From Aerolutibacter ruishenii (GTDB lineage: Bacteria; Pseudomonadota; Gammaproteobacteria; Xanthomonadales; Xanthomonadaceae): a DNA stretch of 64,000 nt. The notes below the pieces were generated by a model. It worked only from the letters and a program-made list of their open reading frames with translations. It ran no database searches and was not told the DNA's origin. Location: contig NZ_VLKP01000010.1 of assembly GCF_007830115.1 (NCBI RefSeq), positions 1-64,000 on the forward strand, given 5' to 3'. Made by a program: the position numbers and the translations under genes. Position 1 is the stretch's first letter; the number at the start of each line of letters is the position of its first letter. Below, one piece after another: positions 31,383-44,522 of the stretch.

Positions 31383-31606
31383 TTGCGCCCGTTCGTCTCA
31401 CGGCTTCCATCCCTGCGGGGGTGCGGAAGCCATTGCTCGGACCGGCATGGCGTACTGGGGAGGGCGGCGGCTCTTCGGCGCGCTTTGCCCCTTCACCTAA
31501 ACCGCGCGGGGTTGCGCGGCCGGTGTGGGTTCCGCCAAGTCGGGGCGGAAAAGTTGGCGCAAGGTACTGGCGGCAACATAAACGTTGCGTGAATGGTGAA
31601 ATTATA
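31383..31606 (-). promoter_or_regulatory. Candidate riboswitch-like leader of the cell wall hydrolase gene, with -10 box
   Basis: On the - strand a perfect TATAAT (plus 31601-31606, no clear -35) is followed by a roughly 180-nt region closed by complementary ends (31383-31389 with 31556-31562, TTGCGCC/GGCGCAA). Inside are nested stems: 31530-31550 (TTCCGCC/GGCGGAA), 31502-31519 (CCGCGC/GCGCGG), 31494-31497 with 31522-31525, and 31402-31431 (GGCTTCC/GGAAGCC). On the sense strand the first hairpin runs into GGCGGAACCCA, and AGGTGAAG follows. These recall ydaO-type (c-di-AMP) riboswitches, often found before cell wall hydrolase genes, but the conserved 3' block is not seen, so the class is open. 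Confidence 0.5.
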
Positions 31607-31650
31607 ACCTGCGGAAAAATCTGGAGTTTTTATTCGGTCTGGTAGCCAGG

Positions 31651-31671
31651 AAGCCTTGCGGGGCAAGGCTT
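31651..31671. terminator. Small hairpin between fadH and the hydrolase leader
   Basis: 9-bp perfect stem AAGCCTTGC / GCAAGGCTT with a GGG loop, 27 bp beyond the fadH stop. No T run in the fadH direction, so its role as terminator is uncertain. The rest of 31607-31697 shows no other feature. Confidence 0.4.
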
Positions 31672-31697
31672 TGGGGCTGTCAAGAGCGAGGCCATCG

Positions 31698-34091
<2,394 letters not shown>

Positions 34092-35183
34092 ATGAACAAG
34101 AAGCTTCTCTGTGCCGCCCTGCTGGGTGGTCTGTCGATTGCCCACGTCGCGGGTGCGCAGGAGTTTGACGACCGCTGGTACCTGACCGGTTCCGCCGGTT
34201 TCAACGTCCAGGACAATGCGCGCGGCACCCGCAATGCCCCGTTCGTGGGCCTGGGCCTGGGCAAGATGATCAGCCCGAACTGGTCGCTCGATGGCGAGCT
34301 GAACTATCAGAATCCGAACAACGACGCCAACCAGAACCTGAACTGGAGCCAGTACGGCATCTCGCTCGATCTGCGCCGCCACTTCATGCAGGAAGGCCGC
34401 AACTGGAATCCGTATGCGCTGATGGGCTTGGGTTACCAGCGCTCGGAGGAAGAATTCAACGCCTTCCCGAACCCGGATTCCCCGGGTGAGCGCGAAGACG
34501 GCAACCTGGCCGCCAAGGTCGGCCTGGGCATGCAGGGCGGTGGCGAGCGCGCGAAGGTGCGTGCTGAACTGGCCTACCGCTTCGACATGGACGACTCCAG
34601 CATTTCCGCTCCGGACGAGGATCGCTTTGGCGACCTGCTGGCCTCGGTCGGCGTGGTCATCCCGCTGGGTGCCGCTGCTGCCGCGCCGGCTCCGGCTCCG
34701 GCTCCGGCCGCTCCGAACTGCGCCGACCTGGATGATGACGGCGACGGCGTGAACAACTGCGACGACAAGTGCCCGGGTTCGCAGGCTGGCCAGACCATCG
34801 GTCCGGACGGTTGCCCGGTGCCGGTGTCGATCGACCTGAAGGGCGTGAACTTCGACTATGACAAGTCGAACCTGCGTCCGGATGCGGTCTCCATCCTGTC
34901 CGAGGCCACCGAGATCCTGAAGCGCTATCCGGAGCTGAAGGTCGAGGTCGCCGGTCACACCGACTCGAAGGGTACTGACGCCTACAACCAGGGCCTGTCG
35001 GAGCGCCGCGCCAAGGCGGTGTATGACTACCTGACCAGCAACGGCGTCGACGCCTCGCGTCTGGCCGGTCCGAACGGCTACGGCGAGAGCCGTCCGATTG
35101 CCCCGAACACCAATGAAGATGGTTCGGACAATCCGGAAGGCCGTGCGAAGAACCGCCGCACCGAGCTGAACGTCCAGAACTGA
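34092..35183 (+). CDS. OmpA-family outer membrane protein
   Basis: Outer-membrane barrel tethered to peptidoglycan. 363 residues from the ATG at 34092. Signal peptide MNKKLLCAALLGGLSIAHVAGA, then an eight-strand OmpA-like barrel (about residues 24-195), an Ala/Pro linker, a thrombospondin type 3-like calcium-binding repeat (DLDDDGDGVNNCDDKCPG) and a C-terminal OmpA domain with NFDYDKSNLRPDA, VAGHTDSKGTDAYNQGLSER and NRRTELN, the diaminopimelate-binding fold. The architecture resembles OprF. A terminator follows. Confidence 0.92.
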   Translation: MNKKLLCAALLGGLSIAHVAGAQEFDDRWYLTGSAGFNVQDNARGTRNAPFVGLGLGKMISPNWSLDGELNYQNPNNDANQNLNWSQYGISLDLRRHFMQEGRNWNPYALMGLGYQRSEEEFNAFPNPDSPGEREDGNLAAKVGLGMQGGGERAKVRAELAYRFDMDDSSISAPDEDRFGDLLASVGVVIPLGAAAAAPAPAPAPAAPNCADLDDDGDGVNNCDDKCPGSQAGQTIGPDGCPVPVSIDLKGVNFDYDKSNLRPDAVSILSEATEILKRYPELKVEVAGHTDSKGTDAYNQGLSERRAKAVYDYLTSNGVDASRLAGPNGYGESRPIAPNTNEDGSDNPEGRAKNRRTELNVQN

Positions 35184-35230
35184 TCCTGGATGCAGGGTTG
35201 GGGCACTGACCTGCCCCAACCACTCGAGTT

Positions 35231-35258
35231 GAAGCCCGGCCACGCGCCGGGCTTCTTC
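35231..35258 (+). terminator. Intrinsic terminator of the ompA-family gene
   Basis: 10-bp stem GAAGCCCGGC / GCCGGGCTTC with a CACGC loop, then TTCGTT. About 50 bp after the stop. Confidence 0.75.
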
Positions 35259-35408
35259 GTTGCGAGCCGCTGAATGGAGACGCCGGTCAGCAGTTACGCA
35301 TGCCGGGACCGGACAATACGTCGGGATTGTGGCTCGCTTCACTGTTTCAAGCTGGGCAAAGCGCGTGCCCGGAGCTACAGTCTGCCAACATCACTCGGGG
35401 AGTCCTCC

Positions 35409-35921
35409 ATGCGCCGTACCATCCTTGCCCTTCCGCTGGTGTTGCTGGCGGGACATGCGGCTGCCCAGGGGGGCGCATGCGATGCCATTGCCCAGTCCCA
35501 GTCTTCGGCAAATGCGGTGGCGCCGGAACTCGCCGCTCGTAGCGCGCGCCTGGGTGCACCGGCCGGCGTGCTGGCGCAGGCCTATGACGATTCGCAGTCC
35601 GTGGACAGCGTGTTGAACCGCCTGCGCGTGGGTGAATGCCGTGAGGTGGCCGCCAAACGAACCAAATCCACCAAGGTTGCCGCGTCGTCCGCGGCACCGG
35701 CCGCTACCGCTGATGCCCCCATCGATCCGGCTACCTACAAGCCCAAGACCAAGGACGACAATACGCCGTGGCGTTTTGACATGAGCCAGAACGGCAAGCG
35801 GATGACGGCCGAGGAGTTTGACGCGTGGATGAAGGCGCGCGGCGTCCGCGTCGCCAAGGGTGCGCCGGCACCGGCCAAGCCGGCCGACACGCCGGCCTCC
35901 GCCGATAACGAGGCCAAATGA
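35409..35921 (+). CDS. Exported protein of unknown function
   Basis: No family recognised with confidence. 170 residues from the ATG at 35409, 6 bp after GGGGAG. Signal peptide MRRTILALPLVLLAGHAAA, a short helical domain with two cysteines (GGACDAIAQ and VGECREVAA) that could form one disulfide, an Ala/Thr-rich linker, then a C-terminal block DNTPWRFDMSQNGKRMTAEE followed by FDAWMKARGVRVAKG and an Ala/Pro/Asp-rich tail. The basic block looks like a conserved unit and is the part most worth searching with. Confidence 0.7.
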   Translation: MRRTILALPLVLLAGHAAAQGGACDAIAQSQSSANAVAPELAARSARLGAPAGVLAQAYDDSQSVDSVLNRLRVGECREVAAKRTKSTKVAASSAAPAATADAPIDPATYKPKTKDDNTPWRFDMSQNGKRMTAEEFDAWMKARGVRVAKGAPAPAKPADTPASADNEAK

Positions 35922-35977
35922 TTTCCGCTGGCGTCCGGCACTCGCCGGAGGCCGCGCTCCAGAAGATCTGAGCAACG

Positions 35978-35997
35978 ACGGCCGCGCAAGCGGCCGT
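35978..35997 (+). terminator. Hairpin after the exported unknown gene
   Basis: 8-bp stem ACGGCCGC / GCGGCCGT with a GCAA tetraloop. No T run; it ends 11 bp before the next gene's start, so it may be part of that gene's leader. Confidence 0.4.
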
Positions 35998-36008
35998 TCC
36001 GTTAGGTG

Positions 36009-36737
36009 ATGATGAACACTGCACCACGACACGGATTGGCACGCGTGCTTTCCAAGCACGGCGTGTGTTCGCGGACCCAGGCAGCCCAGTGGATCCTCGC
36101 GGGCCGCGTTTCGGTGGACGGCAGTGTTGTACGCAATCCCGAATTCCCGGTCGTCATCGGCCGTCACCGCGTGGACGTCGATGGGCAGGCCCTGGATGGC
36201 GCTCCCCGAATCTACTTGATGCTCAACAAGCCGCGTGGTCTGGTGACCACGGCCAAGGACGAGCACGGCCGCGATACGGTGTATCGATGCTTTGATGGCA
36301 CGACATTGCCGTGGCTGGCCCCTGTCGGGCGTCTGGACAAGGCGAGCGAAGGCTTGCTGCTGTTCAGCAACGACCCGGCATGGGCGGCCCGCATTACCGA
36401 CCCCAGGCACGGGCTGGACAAAACCTATCACGTCCAGGTCGACACGGTGCCTACCCCTGCGTTGTTGCAGGCGCTGCATGCCGGGTTGGAGGACGATGGC
36501 GAATGGCTGGTTGCGAAGCAGGTCGAGATGCTGCGTGCGGGAGGCAGGAATGCGTGGCTGGAGATCGTGCTTGACGAAGGTCGGAACCGCCAGATCCGGC
36601 GCTTGCTTGCGGCGCATGATGTGGGCGTGCTGCGCCTCGTCCGGGTTCGCGTGGGCGAATTGCCCCTGGGCGGTCTCGCCAAGGGGGCGTGGCGGTTGTT
36701 GACCGCGGCGGAAGTGTCGGCGCTGGGCGGTGCGTGA
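36009..36737 (+). CDS. RsuA/RluE/RluF-family pseudouridine synthase
   Basis: Isomerises a uridine in rRNA. 242 residues from the ATG at 36009; ATGs at 36012 and a GTG at 36006 are equally possible as there is no good Shine-Dalgarno. An S4-like RNA-binding N-terminus (LARVLSKHGVCSRTQAAQWI) is followed by the catalytic Asp in VGRLDKASEGLLLFSND, and by the RsuA-type block LDEGRNRQIRRLLAAHD. Target (16S or 23S site) cannot be told from sequence alone. Confidence 0.88.
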   Translation: MMNTAPRHGLARVLSKHGVCSRTQAAQWILAGRVSVDGSVVRNPEFPVVIGRHRVDVDGQALDGAPRIYLMLNKPRGLVTTAKDEHGRDTVYRCFDGTTLPWLAPVGRLDKASEGLLLFSNDPAWAARITDPRHGLDKTYHVQVDTVPTPALLQALHAGLEDDGEWLVAKQVEMLRAGGRNAWLEIVLDEGRNRQIRRLLAAHDVGVLRLVRVRVGELPLGGLAKGAWRLLTAAEVSALGGA

Positions 36738-37015
36738 ATCGCGCCGATGCGCATCACGCCCAAGGGCGACCCGCCTGGGCGCAGGCATCGGTGCTTTCCC
36801 GGGAGAAGTGCTGGACTGTGCGTCAAGGCAATGTTTGGCGCGCGGAGATGTCAGCGGTGTATGCCGATGCGATCAATGAGCCAGACTTGCCGGTCTCTCC
36901 GGTGGTCGGCTGCACCGGCCTGGTCGCGGCGAAGCCTGCGCCCAAGCGCAGGCGCGGTGACTGACCCGGGACTGTCAATCCGCATGGCCGCGCGAACATG
37001 CGCGCGGCCGGATGC
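36738..37015. other. Intergenic gap between the pseudouridine synthase gene and kbl
   Basis: 278 bp between converging genes without a convincing gene. A short open frame at 36848-36964 lacks a properly spaced ribosome binding site. A hairpin at 36986-37009 (GGCCGCGC / GCGCGGCC) sits just beyond the kbl stop and may end kbl transcripts. Confidence 0.45.
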
Positions 37016-38224
37016 TCACGCCTTGAGCACGCCCAGTTCATGCCCGATGCGGATGAATGCGTCGATGGCGCGATCAAGGTGTTCGCGGGTATGGGCCGCC
37101 GACATCTGCGTGCGAATGCGCGCCTGCCTCTGCGGGACCACCGGGAAGAAGAAGCCGATCGCGTAGATGCCCTCCTCGAGCAGACGCTCGGCGAAACGCT
37201 GCGCCAATGGTGCGTCGTACAGCATCACGGGGCAGATGGGATGCACGCCGGGTTTGATGTCGAAGCCAGCGGCCGTCATCCGCTCGCGGAAGTAGCGGGT
37301 GTTCTCCTGCAGGCGCTCGCGCAGGTCGCCGGCCGCCGACAGCATCTCGAACGCCTTGATCCCCGCGGCCACCACGTGCGGCGGCAACGAGTTGGAGAAC
37401 AGGTACGGGCGCGAGCGCTGGCGCAGCATCTCGATCACTTCACGCTTGGCGGTGGTGAAGCCGCCCAGCGCGCCACCCATGGCCTTGCCCAGGGTGCCGG
37501 TGAAGATGTCGATCTTGTCCATCACGCCCTTGACCTCGGCCGAGCCGCGGCCGGTGGCGCCGAGGAAGCCGGTGGCGTGGCATTCGTCGATGTGCACCAG
37601 CGCGCCGTACTGCTTCGCCAGGCAAGTGATCTCATCCAGCGGCGCAATGAAGCCGTCCATCGAGAACACCCCGTCGGTGGTGACCATGATGGTGCGCGCG
37701 CCGTCGGCCTTGGCCTGCTGCAGCTGCTTCTCCAGGTCGGCCATGTCGCAGTTGGCGTAGCGGTAGCGCCTGGCCTTGCACAGGCGCACGCCGTCGATGA
37801 TCGAGGCATGGTTGAGCGCATCGGAGATGATCGCGTCCTGCTCGCCCAGCAACGGTTCGAACAGGCCACCGTTGGCGTCGAAGCAGGCGGCATAGAGGAT
37901 GGTGTCCTCGGTGCCGAAGAAGTCGGCGATGGTCTTCTCCAACTGCTTGTGCAGGTCCTGCGTGCCGCAGATGAAGCGCACCGACGCCATGCCGAAGCCG
38001 TGGGTATCCAGCGCTTCCTTCGCGGCGGCGATCACGTCGGGGTGATCGGCCAGGCCCAGGTAGTTGTTGGCGCAGAAATTCAGCACCGTGCGCCCATCGG
38101 CGAGGGTGATCTCCGCCGACTGCGGGCTGGTGATGATGCGCTCGGACTTGAACAGCCCCTGCGCGCGGATCGCGTCGAGTTCGTCGGCGTAGCGGGCGGT
38201 CAGGGAGGCAGTGACGTCGGACAT
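37016..38224 (-). CDS. kbl: Glycine C-acetyltransferase (2-amino-3-ketobutyrate CoA ligase)
   Basis: Second step of threonine breakdown: 2-amino-3-ketobutyrate plus CoA gives glycine and acetyl-CoA. 402 residues from the ATG at 38224 ([20 protein letters not shown]); an upstream in-frame start at 38269 is less likely. Alpha-oxoamine synthase blocks: [31 protein letters not shown] and the PLP lysine in [14 protein letters not shown]. Downstream of tdh on the same strand. Confidence 0.96.
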   Translation of the reverse strand: MSDVTASLTARYADELDAIRAQGLFKSERIITSPQSAEITLADGRTVLNFCANNYLGLADHPDVIAAAKEALDTHGFGMASVRFICGTQDLHKQLEKTIADFFGTEDTILYAACFDANGGLFEPLLGEQDAIISDALNHASIIDGVRLCKARRYRYANCDMADLEKQLQQAKADGARTIMVTTDGVFSMDGFIAPLDEITCLAKQYGALVHIDECHATGFLGATGRGSAEVKGVMDKIDIFTGTLGKAMGGALGGFTTAKREVIEMLRQRSRPYLFSNSLPPHVVAAGIKAFEMLSAAGDLRERLQENTRYFRERMTAAGFDIKPGVHPICPVMLYDAPLAQRFAERLLEEGIYAIGFFFPVVPQRQARIRTQMSAAHTREHLDRAIDAFIRIGHELGVLKA

Positions 38225-38261
38225 GGTGGATTCCGTGTGGGGCGCGAGGGCGGGGCGCATT

Positions 38262-38366
38262 CTAGTCAATGCGCCGTTTGGGACGGCTGCGTGCGCCGCG
38301 GACCACCGTGGCGACCAGGCCGAGCAGTAGCACGGCCACCACCGAACCCAGCGCCGCGGCGGTCAT
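38262..38366 (-). CDS. Small single-span membrane protein between tdh and kbl
   Basis: Too short for routine calling. ATG at 38366, stop TAG at 38262-38264: 34 residues with one clean hydrophobic segment ([18 protein letters not shown]) followed by a basic tail ([12 protein letters not shown]), so likely an N-out/C-in inner-membrane peptide. It begins 7 bp after the tdh stop and ends 37 bp before the kbl start, so it would be translated from the same mRNA. Function unknown; could be chance, but position and charge pattern argue for a gene. Confidence 0.5.
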   Translation of the reverse strand: MTAAALGSVVAVLLLGLVATVVRGARSRPKRRID

Positions 38367-38373
38367 CCGGGTC

Positions 38374-39411
38374 TCAATTCCAGCTGAGCACGACCTTGCC
38401 GGCCTTGCCCGATTCCATCAGCTCGAAACCTTCCTGGAAGGCGTCGATCGGCAGCTGGTGCGTCAGCACCTTGCCCAGCGGGAAGCCACCCAGCACAAGT
38501 TGCGTCATCTTGTACCAGGTCTCGTACATCTTGCGGCCGTAGATGCCGTGCAGGGTCAGGCCCTTGAAGATGATCTTGTCCCAGTCCGCGCCCGCGCCCT
38601 TGGGCATGATGCCGAGCATCGCGATCTTGCCGCCGTGGTACATGCAGTCGAGCATGTCGTTGAAGGCGCGTGGGTTGCCGCTCATTTCCAGGCCCACGTC
38701 GAAGCCTTCCATGTGCAGGTCGGACATCACGTCCTTCAGCGAGGTATTGGCCACGTTGACCACCCGCGTGGCGCCCATGTCCGCGGCCAGCTTGAGGCGA
38801 TAGTCATTGACGTCGGTGACCACCACGTTGCGCGCACCGATGTGCTTGCAGATGCCCGCGGCAATGATGCCGATGGGCCCAGCGCCTGTGATCAGCACGT
38901 CCTCGCCCACGACGTCGAATTCCAGCGCGCAGTGCGCGGCGTTGCCGTATGGGTCGAAGAACGCGGCCAGCTCGCTGGGGATCTGGTCGGGGATCGGCCA
39001 CAGGTTGCTGGCCGGCATCACGATGAATTCCGCGAAGGCGCCGTTGCGGTTGACGCCGATACCCACGGTGTTGGGGCACAGGTGCTGGCGGCCGGCGCGG
39101 CAGTTGCGGCAGTGGCCGCAGACGATGTGGCCTTCGGCGCTCACGCGCTGGCCGACCTTGTAGCCGGTGACACCGGCGCCGAGTTCGACCACGCGGCCGA
39201 CGAACTCATGGCCGATGACCAGGCCGGGCTTGATGGTGCGCTGGCTCCACTCGTCCCACAGGTAGATGTGCAGGTCGGTGCCGCAGATCGCGGTTTTCTC
39301 AAGCTTCACCAGCACCTCGTTCGGGCCGGGCGCGGGAACCGGGACCTCCTCCATCCAGATGCCCTTGGTGGCTTCGCGCTTGACCAGCGCCTTCATCATC
39401 GTCTGCGTCAT
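38374..39411 (-). CDS. tdh: L-threonine 3-dehydrogenase
   Basis: Oxidises threonine to 2-amino-3-ketobutyrate with NAD; zinc enzyme. 345 residues from the ATG at 39411; ATGs at 39399 and 39396 give the shorter MMKALVK start seen in E. coli. Catalytic zinc site in [20 protein letters not shown] and GHEFVGRV, the structural zinc cysteines in [15 protein letters not shown], and the Rossmann motif [11 protein letters not shown]. With kbl it turns threonine into glycine and acetyl-CoA. Confidence 0.96.
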   Translation of the reverse strand: MTQTMMKALVKREATKGIWMEEVPVPAPGPNEVLVKLEKTAICGTDLHIYLWDEWSQRTIKPGLVIGHEFVGRVVELGAGVTGYKVGQRVSAEGHIVCGHCRNCRAGRQHLCPNTVGIGVNRNGAFAEFIVMPASNLWPIPDQIPSELAAFFDPYGNAAHCALEFDVVGEDVLITGAGPIGIIAAGICKHIGARNVVVTDVNDYRLKLAADMGATRVVNVANTSLKDVMSDLHMEGFDVGLEMSGNPRAFNDMLDCMYHGGKIAMLGIMPKGAGADWDKIIFKGLTLHGIYGRKMYETWYKMTQLVLGGFPLGKVLTHQLPIDAFQEGFELMESGKAGKVVLSWN

Positions 39412-39726
39412 GGAGAGGGTCCTTCGGTGGCGTCCAGAGGGTGGCGCCAAGGGCGACAATTATACGCGGGCTCTTCAGGTGCGGCCGACGCGGAATGAGG
39501 AATGGCGCAGGCATGGCCAGCTTCCGTGGGACCAGCAGGAAACCCGCGCGCGACAAGGTGGGGCATGTCCCATCCGGCGGTCGCCGGGCCTTCGCTTGCG
39601 CGCCTGTCGCCCGCACGTTTGCCGGTGTTGGCGGGAGAGGCTGGCCGCAGACGGTGGCCGGGGAGTGGTTTGCCGTACGCCCGGATGGTGGCCTATCGTT
39701 CCATTCCCGCTTCAACCGGAACGACC
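39412..39726. other. Divergent gap between tdh and the first S46 peptidase gene
   Basis: 315 bp with no supportable gene. On the - strand a TATAAT (plus 39459-39464) lies about 50 bp upstream of the tdh start, but no -35 match is visible 15-19 bp away. The + strand has an open frame into the peptidase gene from 39502, judged non-coding because the signal peptide starts at 39727. Confidence 0.4.
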
Positions 39727-41877
39727 ATGCGCCGCCGTCTGCTTGCCCTGTCACTCTCCCTGGCCGCCAACAGTGCCCTTGCCAACGAGGGCATGTGGAT
39801 GCCGTCGCAGTTGCCCGACATTGCCAGGCAGCTGCGCCAGGCCGGCTTCCAGGGCAAGCCCGGCGAACTGGCCGGGCTTGCACGGCCGCCAATGAATGCG
39901 GTGGTCAAGGTGGGGGGCGGGACCGGTGCGTTCGTTTCCGGGGACGGACTGGTGCTGACCAACCACCACGTGGCCTTCGGCGTCGTCCAATACAACAGCA
40001 AGCCGGGACGTGACCTGATCCAGGACGGGTACATCGCCGCCGACCGCATGGCCGAGCTGCCGGCCAATCCCGACTACCGCGTGCTGGTCACCACCGGCTT
40101 CGACAAGGTCACCGACCGCATCCTGGCCGATGCGCGTGGCAAGCAGGGCAAGGCCTATTACGATGCCGTCGATGCCGCCACCAAGGCCGTGGTCGCCGAA
40201 TGCGAACTCGACGTGGGGTACCGCTGCAGCGTGGCCAACATGTACTACGGCACCGATTTCTACCTGGTGAAGCAGCTGGAACTGCGCGATATCCGGCTGG
40301 TGTACGCACCACCCAACGATATCGGCAACTACGGCGGCGAAGTCGACAACTTCATGTGGCCGCGCCACACCGGTGACTTCACCCTGCTGCGTGCCTACGT
40401 GGGCAGGGATGGCAAGCCTGCCGACCATTCGCCCGACAACATCCCTTACGTGCCGCCCGCGCATCTGCAGGTATCCACGCGCAACGTCAAGGAAGGCGAT
40501 TACGCGATGCTGGCCGGCTATCCCGGCGTGACGTTCCGCCACCGCATGGCCTCGGAGTTCGCCAACCAGGTGGGGTGGCAGCTGCCGTCGCGGGTCGCGC
40601 TGTTCGACGGGATGATCAGGACCATCGAGACCGCCAGCGCGGACGACGAGGACGCGCGCGTGCGCTATGCCTCGCAGGTGCGCAGCTTCAAGAATTCACT
40701 CAAGCGTGCGCAGGGTGAACTGGATGGCCTGCGTCGCAGCGACGCCGTCGCCGTCCGGCGCGAGGACGAGAACGCAATGTACGGCTGGCTGGAGCGTCAG
40801 TCCGACGCGGCGGCGATCCGCGCCGACATCGCGGCGGCGCAGGCGGTACTGGACCGCGGGGTCGCGATGCGCGAGCGGGACCAGTTGCTGGGGGCGATCA
40901 ACGGCCAGGCGCAATTGCTGCGTTCGGCAATCACCCTGCAGCGCCTGGCGCATGAGCGGGCCAAGCCCGATGCGCAGCGCGAGTCCGGCTTCCAGCAGCG
41001 TGACGAGGTGTTGATCACCGGGCAGCTGAAGCAGGTGCAACGGCGTTATTCGCCGGTGGTGGAGAAGGCGCTGCTGGCGCATCTGGTGGCGCAGTACCAG
41101 GTGCTTCCGGCCGACCAGCACGTGCCCGAATACGATGCGCTGTTCGGCACGACGCGGGAGCAATTGACCGCACGCCTGGATGCCCTGTATGCGGGCACCG
41201 GTCTGGGTGGGGAGGCCAACCGCCTGCAGGCGATGCAGGCCGACGCAGCGACCTTGGGTGCCTCCAGCGATCCGCTGCTGCAGGCCGCGAAGACGCTGCT
41301 GCCCGCGATCCTGCGCCTGGACGGGGAGTCCAAGGCCAGCGCGGGTGAACTGCTGCGGCTGCGCCCGGCTTACATGCGCGCGCTGATCGGCTTCCGCGAA
41401 TCGCAGGGTCGTGCGGTGTACCCGGATGCAAACTCCACCCTGCGCGTGAGCTATGGCCGCATCCAGTCGATGGATCCGCGTGATGGCATCCACTACACGC
41501 CGCTGACCACGGTGCAGGGGATCGTCGAGAAGCACACCGGCGTGGAGCCGTTCATTGCACCCGCGCCGCTGCTGGATGCGATTGCAAAGGGCGACTTCGG
41601 GACCACCGCGGAGCCCAGCCTGAAGACGCAGACGGTCAATTTCCTCACCAACCTGGACACCACCGGCGGCAACTCCGGTTCACCGGTGCTGGATGCGAAG
41701 GGTAGGCTGATCGGCCTGAATTTCGACAGCAACTGGGAGGCGGTCAGCGCCAGCTGGATGTTTGATCCGCGGTACAAGCGCGCGATCCACGTGGACATGC
41801 GCTACATGCGCTGGCTGATGGCGAAGGTGTATCCGGCGCCGCATCTGTTGCGGGAGATGGGATTGCCGGCGGAGTGA
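39727..41877 (+). CDS. S46 dipeptidyl-peptidase, DPP11-type (acidic P1) predicted
   Basis: Exported serine peptidase that removes dipeptides from peptide N-termini. 716 residues from the ATG at 39727; signal peptide MRRRLLALSLSLAANSALA. Chymotrypsin-like triad: His in GLVLTNHHVAFG (residues 80-81), Asp207 in EVDNFMWPRHTGDF, Ser650 in TTGGNSGSPVLD. Eighteen residues after the catalytic Ser stands Ser668 (LNFDSNWEA), the position that is Gly in DPP7 and Arg or Ser in DPP11 in the published comparison of the family; acidic P1 preference is inferred. A paralogue follows. Confidence 0.9.
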   Translation: MRRRLLALSLSLAANSALANEGMWMPSQLPDIARQLRQAGFQGKPGELAGLARPPMNAVVKVGGGTGAFVSGDGLVLTNHHVAFGVVQYNSKPGRDLIQDGYIAADRMAELPANPDYRVLVTTGFDKVTDRILADARGKQGKAYYDAVDAATKAVVAECELDVGYRCSVANMYYGTDFYLVKQLELRDIRLVYAPPNDIGNYGGEVDNFMWPRHTGDFTLLRAYVGRDGKPADHSPDNIPYVPPAHLQVSTRNVKEGDYAMLAGYPGVTFRHRMASEFANQVGWQLPSRVALFDGMIRTIETASADDEDARVRYASQVRSFKNSLKRAQGELDGLRRSDAVAVRREDENAMYGWLERQSDAAAIRADIAAAQAVLDRGVAMRERDQLLGAINGQAQLLRSAITLQRLAHERAKPDAQRESGFQQRDEVLITGQLKQVQRRYSPVVEKALLAHLVAQYQVLPADQHVPEYDALFGTTREQLTARLDALYAGTGLGGEANRLQAMQADAATLGASSDPLLQAAKTLLPAILRLDGESKASAGELLRLRPAYMRALIGFRESQGRAVYPDANSTLRVSYGRIQSMDPRDGIHYTPLTTVQGIVEKHTGVEPFIAPAPLLDAIAKGDFGTTAEPSLKTQTVNFLTNLDTTGGNSGSPVLDAKGRLIGLNFDSNWEAVSASWMFDPRYKRAIHVDMRYMRWLMAKVYPAPHLLREMGLPAE

Positions 41878-41896
41878 GGTGAGTTTCGGCCGGGGC

Positions 41897-42012
41897 GGGA
41901 GGTGACCTCAGCGGGCATTGCTCCGGCGCTCCGTCCGCGCAGTCCTGCGCGGAGTCGCGCCGCGCGCCATCCATGGCGCGCTTCTGCGCAATACCCGCTG
42001 AGGTCACCTCCC
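41897..42012. repeat. Long palindromic element between the two S46 genes
   Basis: Perfect 19-bp arms (41897-41915, GGGAGGTGACCTCAGCGGG, with 41994-42012). The arms enclose 78 bp that fold further: ATTGC near 41917 with GCAAT near 41987, a GC-rich inner hairpin near 41923-41951, and a near-perfect GCGCGCCATCCATGGCGCGC hairpin near 41962-41981. No T run. It resembles a multi-branch intergenic repeat. No encoded protein. Confidence 0.7.
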
Positions 42013-42114
42013 TCATCGGCGCCTCGAGGGGTGGGGTTTTGTCGCAAGTCATGGGCGCGCCCGCCCCAACCCCGTTAGACTCGCCCTTTCGCATTTTGCA
42101 GACGGAGTAGAGGC

Positions 42115-44277
<2,163 letters not shown>

Positions 44278-44305
44278 GCGCGCACGTTGCGCCTGCAACA
44301 CGAGG

Positions 44306-44331
44306 AACGCCGGCCCCGCGCCGGCGTTTTT
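44306..44331 (+). terminator. Intrinsic terminator after the S46 pair
   Basis: 9-bp stem AACGCCGGC / GCCGGCGTT (44306-44314 with 44320-44328) with a CCCGC loop and a T run. Confidence 0.85.
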
Positions 44332-44522
44332 CGTTGGCGGTGGCCGCCGGGCCGTGATGGCGAGTGGGGGTGGCTCGACCGCTGCATGCCGAGAATGCAT
44401 GGCGCAGGGACGGCAGTACGACGTGCCGCGCCAATGGCGCACACGGTTGCTGTTGCAACGGTTGCAGCGCGTTGGCTGTCTGCTAGGCTCCGATGTCCCC
44501 GCGTCCCAGCACCAGACTCCAC

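Noticed and set aside
31383-31562. Firm naming of the leader as a c-di-AMP (ydaO) riboswitch
   Set aside because: Only parts of the consensus can be matched by eye; the conserved 3' segment is missing, so only a candidate call is made.
36848-36964. 38-codon + frame (MSAVYADAINEP...) between the pseudouridine synthase gene and kbl
   Set aside because: GGAG abuts the ATG with no spacer, and the peptide shows no recognisable feature; no independent support.
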